From positions 1 through 5,274 of the forward strand of contig CAZIIU010000090.1 in NCBI GenBank assembly GCA_964539395.1: a stretch of 5,274 nt of DNA, read 5' to 3'. Below, one piece after another: positions 1-5,274 of the stretch (its first letter is position 1; every line of letters begins with the position of its first letter). The position numbers and the translations under genes are program-made. The stretch is from M55B112 sp964539395. Its GTDB lineage: Bacteria; Bacteroidota; Bacteroidia; Bacteroidales; GCA-2748055. The notes beneath the pieces are model-generated. The model was not told the DNA's origin. It did not search any database and saw only the letters and a list, made by a program, of their open reading frames with translations.

Positions 1-2
1 AA

Positions 3-98
3 TTTGTAAAGCTGAACGAGGATGAACGAAAGGCGATTCTTGACAGGGCTGCTGCAGCGCCGGACCTTGAAAAGGTGGAGTATTACAAAAGGATCTGA
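3..98 (+). CDS. C-terminal end of an unidentified protein (5' part outside window)
   Basis: An open frame runs in from the left edge and stops at TGA 96-98, giving 31 visible residues. The segment is charged and helix-prone: it opens FVKLNEDERKAI, has an alanine stretch in the middle, and ends VEYYKRI. This shape (a short 'L-x-x-x-E-R' helix, an Ala-rich helix, then an aromatic-Lys end) recalls the C-terminus of some aldo/keto reductases, but 31 residues are too few to assign a family and I leave it unnamed. The frame fits the codon use of the flanking genes and no stop interrupts it. It is followed by 95 bases without a gene before the next ATG, so it may or may not share a transcript with the membrane protein downstream. 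Confidence 0.6.
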   Translation, partial: FVKLNEDERKAILDRAAAAPDLEKVEYYKRI

Positions 99-193
99 AC
101 CGACCCACCGGTCTTACAGGCCAGATAATACAGATCCAAATGGTTGATTACACGCTGTAAAAAAGTATATCTTAGCGCAAAAATTATTTGTGT

Positions 194-898
194 ATGGTAA
201 CGCGAAAGGATCTTCTGTTTCTGGTTGCAGTTGTGTTGTTTTTCTCCACGTTTTTCCTGTTCGACGAAGTATACAGGAGCTATTACCGGTTCAACCTGGA
301 GCATGGCGTGCTGATGAGTTTTGTCAAGTTTGCCATATTGGCCACCCTGGGAGAGGTGATTGGGTTGCGGATCAAAACTGGCAGGTACCATCAGAGAGGG
401 TTTGGACTGATCCCCCGTGCGATCGTATGGGGATTTCTGGGGATTACCATCTACATGGCCTTTGCGATCTTTTCTGCAGGGACCCCGGTTTTTCTTGAGA
501 AGATCGGTTTTGCAGATGCAGGAAGAACGCTGGATGGTATACTGAGCTGGAGAAAAGTGGTTGTAGCCTTTAGCATTTCGACTGCTTTGAACCTGTTTTA
601 TGCCCCGGTAATGATGACGTTTCATAAAATTACCGACCTTCATATTCTGGAGAACGGCGGTACCCTGAAGGGCTTTTTGAAGCCGATCGATTTTGCCAGG
701 GTGTTTCGTGAGATCAACTGGGATGTCCAGTGGAATTTCGTTTTCAAGCGGACCATTCCGCTGTTCTGGATCCCTGCTCAGACCATCACCTTTTTGTTGC
801 CGGAGGAGTTCAGGGTGCTGTTTGCAGCTGTTCTGGGAATTGTATTGGGTGTACTGCTGGCCATTGCCGCCTTAAAAAGCCTTCCTCTAAAGAAATAA
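194..898 (+). CDS. Polytopic inner-membrane protein, possibly distantly Mpv17/PMP22-like
   Basis: This gene encodes 234 residues from ATG 194 (MVTRKDLLFL). A TTG at 188 would add two residues, but ATG is the simpler start; there is no clear ribosome binding site. Hydrophobic stretches lie at about residues 6-24, 40-58, 74-96, 121-142, 186-202 and 206-227, so about five or six membrane segments, with a basic C-terminus (LPLKK). The last third reads FKRTIPLFWIPAQTITFLLP, then EEFRVLF. This resembles the W-P...q..nF..vP...R pattern near the C-terminus of the Mpv17/PMP22 family, which is mainly eukaryotic organelle channel-like proteins, though length and topology are not decisive. Function is unknown. 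The TSUP gene starts 21 bases downstream, so the two could be co-transcribed, although GC content drops at that boundary. Confidence 0.85.
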   Translation: MVTRKDLLFLVAVVLFFSTFFLFDEVYRSYYRFNLEHGVLMSFVKFAILATLGEVIGLRIKTGRYHQRGFGLIPRAIVWGFLGITIYMAFAIFSAGTPVFLEKIGFADAGRTLDGILSWRKVVVAFSISTALNLFYAPVMMTFHKITDLHILENGGTLKGFLKPIDFARVFREINWDVQWNFVFKRTIPLFWIPAQTITFLLPEEFRVLFAAVLGIVLGVLLAIAALKSLPLKK

Positions 899-919
899 AA
901 AGCTCCAATTTGTAAATAG

Positions 920-1693
920 ATGGAAATATTTGTTATTTCACTGGCAGCCTTTTTTACAGCCATCCTTACCTTTTTTTCGGGGTTCGGTCTGGGAACCATT
1001 TTAATGCCGGTTTTTGCTTTGTTTTTCCCCGTGGATATTGCCATTGCACTAACCGGCGTAGTGCATTTTGCCAACAATATTTTTAAGATTGGCCTGGTGG
1101 GAAAAATGGCAAATAAATCTGTGCTTATTCGCTTCGGGCTTCCGGCCATCCTCGCATCCTTTGCCGGGGCCTTGGTTTTGTTGCGGATTACCGGATTACC
1201 TTCGGTTTATAAATACGAATTGTGGGGGAATACTTTTGAAATAACTCCGGTGAAATTGATTATTGCAGTATTGCTGCTGTTTTTCTCTCTTCTTGAAGTG
1301 TTGCCGGTTTTGCAAAAAATTAAGTTTGGCGGAAACCGGCTGATTCTCGGTGGCGTGCTAAGTGGGTTTTTCGGTGGATTGGCCGGTATTCAGGGTGCTT
1401 TTCGGAGTGCATTTTTAATAAAAAGCGGACTTTCCAAAGAGGCGTTTATTGCAACCGGCGTTATCATTGCTTCACTGGTGGATGTTACACGGTTGTCGGT
1501 TTATGCTTCGCGGTTTGCCTCCTCCGGTTTGTCAGAAAACGTGGTTTTGCTTGTGTCTGCAACGCTTGCGGCCATTGTCGGAGCATTTATCGGAAAAACG
1601 TTGCTAAAAAAAGTAACTTTAAAAAGTATTCAGCTACTGGTAGGTATAATGCTCATTATCATCTCCATTGCTTTGGGTTTAGGTATCATTTAA
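920..1693 (+). CDS. TSUP family permease (sulfite exporter TauE/SafE family)
   Basis: This gene encodes 257 residues, typical for the TauE/SafE (TSUP) family of inner-membrane transporters of sulfur-containing anions such as sulfite, sulfoacetate or thiosulfate. The family's internal duplication is visible: an N-terminal half begins FFSGFGLGTILMPVFALFFP (residues 18-37) followed by ALTGVVHFANN, and the second half has FFGGLAGIQGAFRSAFLIKS (150-169) followed by IATGVIIASLVDVTRL. About seven or eight hydrophobic segments are present, ending LIIISIALGLGII. The start at ATG 920 places the first helix at the very N-terminus, as usual for the family. DoxX begins 10 bases after the stop, so the two form one transcriptional unit. 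Sampled lines are clearly more AT-rich than the genes on either side. The substrate cannot be read from the sequence. Confidence 0.9.
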   Translation: MEIFVISLAAFFTAILTFFSGFGLGTILMPVFALFFPVDIAIALTGVVHFANNIFKIGLVGKMANKSVLIRFGLPAILASFAGALVLLRITGLPSVYKYELWGNTFEITPVKLIIAVLLLFFSLLEVLPVLQKIKFGGNRLILGGVLSGFFGGLAGIQGAFRSAFLIKSGLSKEAFIATGVIIASLVDVTRLSVYASRFASSGLSENVVLLVSATLAAIVGAFIGKTLLKKVTLKSIQLLVGIMLIIISIALGLGII

Positions 1694-1703
1694 AAATTTA
1701 ATT

Positions 1704-2198
1704 ATGTTACAGAGAATTTTCAACACCGATAATTTAAAAACCACGATTCTCATTCGCTTAATGGTTGGGGCGGTTTTTCTAACAGAAGGCATTCAAAAAT
1801 TTCTCTATCCGTCTATGCGAGGTCCCGGAAGGTTTGAAGGTATGGGGTTTCCTAATCCCGAGTTTTGGGGAAACTTTGTCGGTGTTTCCGAAATCCTTTG
1901 CGGGGCTCTTCTCCTGGCAGGCCTAATTACAAGAGGGGCAGCTTTGGCAATGTTGATAAATATGACCGTGGCCATTGTGGTAACAAAAATTCCCATTGCT
2001 TTTGGCGAAAGCTTTGGCCCTTTTAATCTCAGAGAGCTCAATACATATGGATTCTGGAGCATGGCCCACGAAATGCGCACCGACTTTGCCATGTGGCTTG
2101 GGTCATTATTCCTTCTGATTAAGGGTGGTGGCAAATGGTCGGTTGATTTTTTTCTGACTAACCGCGCCCAACGGCTATCCCGTTTTTTTTGTTTTTGA
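1704..2198 (+). CDS. DoxX family membrane protein with an abnormal C-terminal tail
   Basis: This gene encodes 164 residues. DoxX hallmarks are IRLMVGAVFLTEGIQKFLYP (17-36), a GRFEGMGFPNPEFWGNFVGV loop (42-61), EILCGALLLAGLITRGAA (63-80), and HEMRTDFAMWLGSLFLLIKG (122-141) followed by GGKWSVD. About four membrane helices fit the family. DoxX-type proteins are inner-membrane proteins linked to thiosulfate:quinone oxidation in archaea and to thiol/redox balance in bacteria; the exact role here is unknown. Homologues as I recall them end shortly after the WS(V/I)D motif (residues 145-148). Here a tail FFLTNRAQRLSRFFCF continues. From about residue 152 the DNA reads, in another frame, as a different protein's coding sequence (2158-2367), so the tail looks like out-of-frame translation past a recombination junction. 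The membrane core is intact, so the protein may still work. Confidence 0.88.
   Translation: MLQRIFNTDNLKTTILIRLMVGAVFLTEGIQKFLYPSMRGPGRFEGMGFPNPEFWGNFVGVSEILCGALLLAGLITRGAALAMLINMTVAIVVTKIPIAFGESFGPFNLRELNTYGFWSMAHEMRTDFAMWLGSLFLLIKGGGKWSVDFFLTNRAQRLSRFFCF
2170..2196 (+). terminator. Weak candidate intrinsic terminator at the DoxX 3' end
   Basis: A 5-bp perfect stem (AACGG 2170-2174 with CCGTT 2180-2184) with a 5-base loop is followed by a T run (2183-2190, one G, then 2192-2196). This is the shape of a rho-independent terminator for the TSUP-DoxX transcript. The stem is short, and the same bases encode part of the remnant gene (its NGYPVFFVF stretch), so the resemblance may be accidental. 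Confidence 0.25.
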
Positions 2199-2212
2199 TT
2201 TTTTAACTTCCT

Positions 2213-2228
2213 ATGTCATCAATGACAT
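2213..2228. repeat. Perfect 7-bp inverted repeat with 2-base spacer
   Basis: ATGTCAT (2213-2219), spacer CA, ATGACAT (2222-2228). It lies inside the remnant gene, where it encodes YVIND, and has no T run on either side, so it is not a terminator. It could be a protein-binding dyad or chance; no promoter is visible beside it. Confidence 0.4.
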
Positions 2229-2269
2229 CACAGCGAAGATGGTCCCGGGAGAAGGTGATGTATTTAACT

Positions 2270-2297
2270 GGAACGGTGCCTTTTCGGCCATCGTTCC
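2270..2297. other. Hairpin between the convergent genes
   Basis: GGAACG (2270-2275) pairs with CGTTCC (2292-2297). Inside it, G-T, T-A and G-C pairs, a bulged C at 2288 and two further G-C pairs close a 5-base loop TTTTC (2281-2285). That is an 11-pair stem with one bulge. No T tract follows on either strand. It might still slow or end transcripts arriving from both the DoxX side and the cusB side, or protect 3' ends, but it also lies in the remnant's former coding sequence. Confidence 0.35.
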
Positions 2298-2363
2298 GTT
2301 AAATGAAAATGGCAACACTGTTTTGTCACCAGTAATAGAAATAAATTATCAGCGGAGCGGTAT

Positions 2364-4232
2364 TTAACCCGGTCCCGATTCTCCTGGCAGAGATCTTTTT
2401 ATGCTCTCCCCAGGGCTATCGCCGATCGCGTCCTCACTGTTACTGGTCTTAATGGTGTCGTGTGTTTCACCGCATTTGAGCATCATATCACCGAAATATG
2501 GATTTCGGATATCCTTTTTCAGACTTAACCAGTCGGCTCCTTTATCATTATCGGCCATAGGGCAGTGCTGCAGGTATATTGGCTCTTCAACGGCACCGAA
2601 CGACCTGGTGAGAGCGATCATGGCATTGGAGATTCCCAGATAGGCCGTTCTGAGCTCTTCAATTGTTCCAAAATGAGCCACATGCTCTGTCTCTTTTTTC
2701 AGTGCCGACAGGTGATTCATCCATATTTCATGGGATTTATCGCTGAAGGCACCCATGTCTACTGTCTCCAGAGATTTTTTCATTGCTACGGCTGATTTTT
2801 GCGCTTTTTCAAAACTATCATTTGCAAGATTATCCGTCAGGCTGAAATAGTTTGCATACAAAGGCTTTAATTCATTTCTTGCCTGGCTTGGGATGTCCGC
2901 TTTTTCTATGGTCGCCCGATTGTCTTCCATCCCGGGCATACCCGCTACAGGCGATTCTCCCCCATGCTGATGTCCAGTCAAGGCAGGTCCGCCTTCCGGA
3001 CTCATCATGCTGGGTTTTCCGGCGAGCTGCGCTGCGGCGTCGATGCTGAAGGTACCGCTGATGGCAATCTCTTCGCCCTCGTGCAATCCCTCTTCTATGA
3101 TATAACTGTCGCCCAGTGCCGGTCCCAATGTCACCTCACGGTTTATAAAAGAGACACCCTGATCGGTGTCTGCCTTTACGTAAACCAGCGACCGTTTGCC
3201 GGTCCACATCACGGCCGGTTTGGGGACCACGATATTTTTGGCACGGTCGGGCAATGTAGCCGACACTGTTCCCGTGACAAACATTTCAGGTTTCAGCTGC
3301 AGGGAACTGTTATTAAATTCAACCCTGGCATTGGCTACCCTGGTTTGCGGGTCGATGACCGGGTCGATCCAGGTAATCTTACTTTCAAAGTTTTCTCCGG
3401 GAAGGGTGCCTGCTGAAAAGTCGACCGGGTCGCCCTTTTTTACCCAGAGCAGATCAGATTCATACAGATCGAAAAGGACCCAGACCCTTGAGAGATCAGC
3501 AATTTCATACAATGTCTCCCCGGTGCGGATATAGTCGCCACGGTTTACCTTTTTATCTATCACGTACCCCGACACATCGGCATGGATATCGAACTCTTCA
3601 CGTGCTGTTCCCTCCTGCAGCAATTGATCAACCTGGGCTTCTGACAACTTCCAGTTTTTCAGCTTCTCTATTGCGGCACTGAAAAGCTGTGGCTGTGTTT
3701 CCATTGTTTTCTGTGCTTCAAAAAGCTCCTCCTGGGCTGTAACCAGCTCAGGCGAGTAGACCGATGCGATCGGATCACCCTTTCTTACATACGCACCCGT
3801 GAAAGCCACTTTTAACTGCTCGATCCTTCCCGGGATATGTGACGATTGTGAATGAACCAACCGCTCGTCTGACTGCACCTTGCCGGTCAGGCGGATGCTC
3901 TTGACCGGCTCGGCAGCTTGAACCTTTATCGTGCTCACCCCCGCCAGCTTCATAGCAGTGGTTGACATGCGTATTGCCAGCGGTTCTGCTTCACCCTCAT
4001 CCTCTTCCAGCGGTATCAAATCCATACCGCAGAGGGGACAGTCGCCCTGTTCCTCCTGACGAATCTGCGGATGCATGGAGCAGGTCCACGTTGTCTCACT
4101 TTCAACAGCAACTTCCTGGCTGTTGTCATCGGAAGAGGAGCTGTAAGCACCCCCGAAGATCAGCCATCCAAGCAGCAGTCCGGCTGCCAGCGTTGAGGCA
4201 GCGATAATGGTAGTTTTTCTATTTGTTTTCAT
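2364..4232 (-). CDS. cusB: CusB-type RND efflux periplasmic adaptor with heavy-metal-binding and DUF3347-like domains
   Basis: This 622-residue membrane-fusion protein would bridge an inner-membrane RND pump and an outer-membrane channel and hand over metal, most likely Cu(I)/Ag(I). Residues 8-28 form an N-terminal membrane anchor or signal with no lipobox Cys. Residues 49-74 are a heavy-metal-binding domain with candidate ligands C51, M53, H54, C65, C68 and M70. The barrel-sandwich/lipoyl halves lie at about 131-163 and 215-248, around a helical hairpin at 160-207. A beta-barrel (250-325) and membrane-proximal domain (330-405) follow. A Met/His-rich linker (409-435) leads to a DUF3347-like domain (about 450-550) and a CPM...CG end (C557, C587). 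The usual CusB is near 400 residues; the added domains explain the excess. The last 27 residues (from T596, rich in S, G, E and P) look like an extra tail. The ATG lies inside the end of the TolC-like gene (14-base overlap), so translation is probably coupled. Confidence 0.93.
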   Translation of the reverse strand: MKTNRKTTIIAASTLAAGLLLGWLIFGGAYSSSSDDNSQEVAVESETTWTCSMHPQIRQEEQGDCPLCGMDLIPLEEDEGEAEPLAIRMSTTAMKLAGVSTIKVQAAEPVKSIRLTGKVQSDERLVHSQSSHIPGRIEQLKVAFTGAYVRKGDPIASVYSPELVTAQEELFEAQKTMETQPQLFSAAIEKLKNWKLSEAQVDQLLQEGTAREEFDIHADVSGYVIDKKVNRGDYIRTGETLYEIADLSRVWVLFDLYESDLLWVKKGDPVDFSAGTLPGENFESKITWIDPVIDPQTRVANARVEFNNSSLQLKPEMFVTGTVSATLPDRAKNIVVPKPAVMWTGKRSLVYVKADTDQGVSFINREVTLGPALGDSYIIEEGLHEGEEIAISGTFSIDAAAQLAGKPSMMSPEGGPALTGHQHGGESPVAGMPGMEDNRATIEKADIPSQARNELKPLYANYFSLTDNLANDSFEKAQKSAVAMKKSLETVDMGAFSDKSHEIWMNHLSALKKETEHVAHFGTIEELRTAYLGISNAMIALTRSFGAVEEPIYLQHCPMADNDKGADWLSLKKDIRNPYFGDMMLKCGETHDTIKTSNSEDAIGDSPGESIKRSLPGESGPG

Positions 4233-5274
4233 CCTGTAAATTTTTTGCAGTTAAATAATTGATCCTGGCCAGGACAACCTGATATTTGGCTTCAGCCGCT
4301 GCTGCCAGTTTTTCATATTTCAACAGCTGCTGTTGCATCCTCAGCACCTCTTCAAATTCTTTTCCTGAATTCCCATATGCTGAGAACAACAGGTTGAGTG
4401 ACTGCTGAGAAAGCTCTGCCTGCTGTTTGTAAAGCTCCAGCAGCCGTTGTTGTTGCTCCAGTTCAAATGTGGCCATATCGTATTCCGCCTCCAGGGTATT
4501 GGGATATTCTTCTTTCTGTAGGGAATATCTCTCCTGGTTTAGCTGCGCCTCTCTAACGGCAGCCCGGTATTTTCCCCTGAAAATGGGAATCGTAACAGAA
4601 ACCATGGGCATCAAAACATCCCTGCCGTTGTCGGCAGCGTTCAGCGGACCTTCACCCACGATCACATAATCCAGTCCTGCGCCTATCTTTGGCAGCCCCT
4701 GTTTCACTGCCGCCTCCTCTGTAGCCCTTCCTGCTTCTATTTGCAGTTCCAGGGCGTTCAGGGCTGGGTGACCTGCATGCAGCGAGTCCCTCCTGTAGTT
4801 GTCGGGAAGGGCTTCCATATCAACAGAATCGGCCACTTCCACAGGTACCCCGGGATCGCGGTTTAGCAACGTATTGAACGATGTTGCCAGGGGTTTCCTC
4901 TTCTCTTTGAGGATATTCAGGTTGGTCCGGGCATCCTCCAGCATGATCTCAACCCTGAGCAGATCGACCATGGGGCTTTTATCATTTCTAAAGTTCGCAT
5001 TGGCGATGGTCCTGTACGATTCCAGGATCTCCATATTCTTCTCTTCAATGGCGATCAACTTTTCCAGTTCATACAGCGGGTAGTATGCTGCAGCAACCCG
5101 GTAATACAGTTTGTTGCGCGCATCCAGGAAGGAGAGGTACCTGGCCTCAGCTGCAAGCGCTGCTGCATCGCCCTGTGCCTTCAGCGTACCAAACCAGGGA
5201 AACATCTGGGTCAGCGAAAACTTTGCCCGCTGCGGTCCCACCCGGGTTTCAACAGGTGATAAAAAATAGCCGAA
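4219..5274 (-). CDS. TolC family outer-membrane efflux protein (N-terminus outside window)
   Basis: The frame is open from the right edge to TAG 4219-4221, giving 351 residues with no true start in the window. A GTG at 5239-5241 could be taken for a start, but 11 upstream codons (FGYFLSPVETR) continue the protein, and the segment RVGPQRAKFSLTQMFPWFGT is an internal motif of TolC-like partners of metal RND pumps. Two outer-membrane efflux repeats are visible. The first runs to about residue 140 with long amphipathic helices. The second starts near HPALNALELQIEAG (168-181), continues through VSVTIPIFRGKYRAAVREAQ, and ends in Gln/Leu-rich coiled-coil helices and INYLTAKN. The protein would form the trimeric outer-membrane channel for the adaptor encoded just downstream. 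About 70-100 N-terminal residues, including the signal peptide, are missing. The pump gene is probably upstream, beyond the edge. Confidence 0.92.
   Translation of the reverse strand, partial: FGYFLSPVETRVGPQRAKFSLTQMFPWFGTLKAQGDAAALAAEARYLSFLDARNKLYYRVAAAYYPLYELEKLIAIEEKNMEILESYRTIANANFRNDKSPMVDLLRVEIMLEDARTNLNILKEKRKPLATSFNTLLNRDPGVPVEVADSVDMEALPDNYRRDSLHAGHPALNALELQIEAGRATEEAAVKQGLPKIGAGLDYVIVGEGPLNAADNGRDVLMPMVSVTIPIFRGKYRAAVREAQLNQERYSLQKEEYPNTLEAEYDMATFELEQQQRLLELYKQQAELSQQSLNLLFSAYGNSGKEFEEVLRMQQQLLKYEKLAAAAEAKYQVVLARINYLTAKNLQDENK

Larger units (their letters stand above)
2158..2367 (+). pseudogene. 3' remnant of an unidentified gene, 5' part missing
   Basis: In the frame beginning at 2158, just after an in-frame TGA at 2155-2157, an uninterrupted 69-codon stretch ends at TAA 2365-2367. 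It reads like real protein: LTAPNGYPVFFVFDFLTSYV, then GEGDVFNWNGAFSAIVPLNE, ending with an LSPVIEINYQRSGI-type segment. Amino-acid use is balanced, with none of the arginine/cysteine/serine excess of shadow frames. It has no plausible start; the first in-frame ATG, at 2239, would yield only 42 residues. I read it as the last part of a gene whose front was lost where the DoxX gene now joins. I do not recognise the family. Alternating polar/hydrophobic residues near the end would suit beta strands, possibly an exported or outer-membrane protein, but that is a guess. Its stop overlaps the convergent cusB stop, suggesting it is the older neighbour of the efflux operon. Confidence 0.65.

Noticed and set aside
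114..160. TTACAG / CTGTAA inverted repeat in the 95-base gap before the membrane protein gene
   Set aside because: Six pairs with a 35-base loop and no T tract; too weak for a terminator. I also found no good Bacteroidota-type promoter (TTTG and TAnnTTTG) in this gap.
83..643. 186-codon open frame on the - strand
   Set aside because: It lies antisense to the membrane protein at 194-898, is rich in His, Gln, Lys and Arg as shadow frames are, has no family motif, and would run over the end of the upstream gene.
1..916. Direct repeat AATTTGTAAA at 1-10 and 907-916, considered as cassette boundary repeats
   Set aside because: Only 10 AT-rich bases; the first copy sits in coding sequence and the second does not match the DoxX junction, so it is most likely chance.
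2239..2367. Small independent gene of 42 codons starting at ATG 2239
   Set aside because: The protein-like signal extends well upstream of this ATG in the same frame, so the stretch is better read as the truncated end of a larger gene.
2964..3416. 150-codon + strand open frame opposite the adaptor gene
   Set aside because: It is a shadow of the CusB-type gene: Cys/Arg/His-rich, no recognisable motif, and the - strand frame is clearly the real one.
5239..5241. GTG as the start of the TolC-like protein
   Set aside because: The frame stays open to the window edge and the 11 upstream codons plus the following RVGPQ motif are internal to the family, so the start lies outside.

Overview
The window looks like chromosomal DNA from a member of the Bacteroidota. 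ATG starts lack clear Shine-Dalgarno sequences, and the copper/silver-type efflux adaptor has the long domain layout I associate with that phylum (N-terminal heavy-metal-binding domain plus C-terminal DUF3347-like domain). Hand counts on sampled 60-base lines give about 50% GC in the outer parts and about 40% in the middle pair of genes. I could not run a database search, so the phylum call is an inference.

Layout, left to right. Positions 1-98 hold the last codons of an unidentified + strand gene. A + strand gene at 194-898 encodes a polytopic membrane protein with a faint Mpv17/PMP22-like C-terminal pattern. Two closely spaced + strand genes follow: a TauE/SafE (TSUP) family permease (920-1693) and a DoxX family membrane protein (1704-2198). 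The DoxX reading frame runs into, and overlaps in another frame, the 3' remnant of an unrelated + strand gene (2158-2367) that has no start. From the right come two - strand genes: the 3' part of a TolC-like outer-membrane efflux protein (4219 to beyond 5274) and a CusB-type periplasmic adaptor (2364-4232). They overlap by 14 bases, so they belong to one operon. The matching RND pump (CusA/CzcA) is probably beyond the right edge.

How the genes may work together. The - strand genes encode two of the three parts of a heavy-metal RND efflux complex, most likely exporting Cu(I)/Ag(I), given the CxMH...CxxCGM metal-binding module and the Met/His-rich linker. The TSUP and DoxX proteins are small inner-membrane proteins, plausibly linked to sulfur compound transport and thiol/redox balance. 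The pair appears to have joined the metal locus secondarily: its base composition is lower in GC, and the DoxX 3' end is spliced onto the body of another gene. That junction near 2148-2158 is the most interesting thing in the window. I see no RNA genes, CRISPR array, insertion sequence or transposase, and no convincing promoter.
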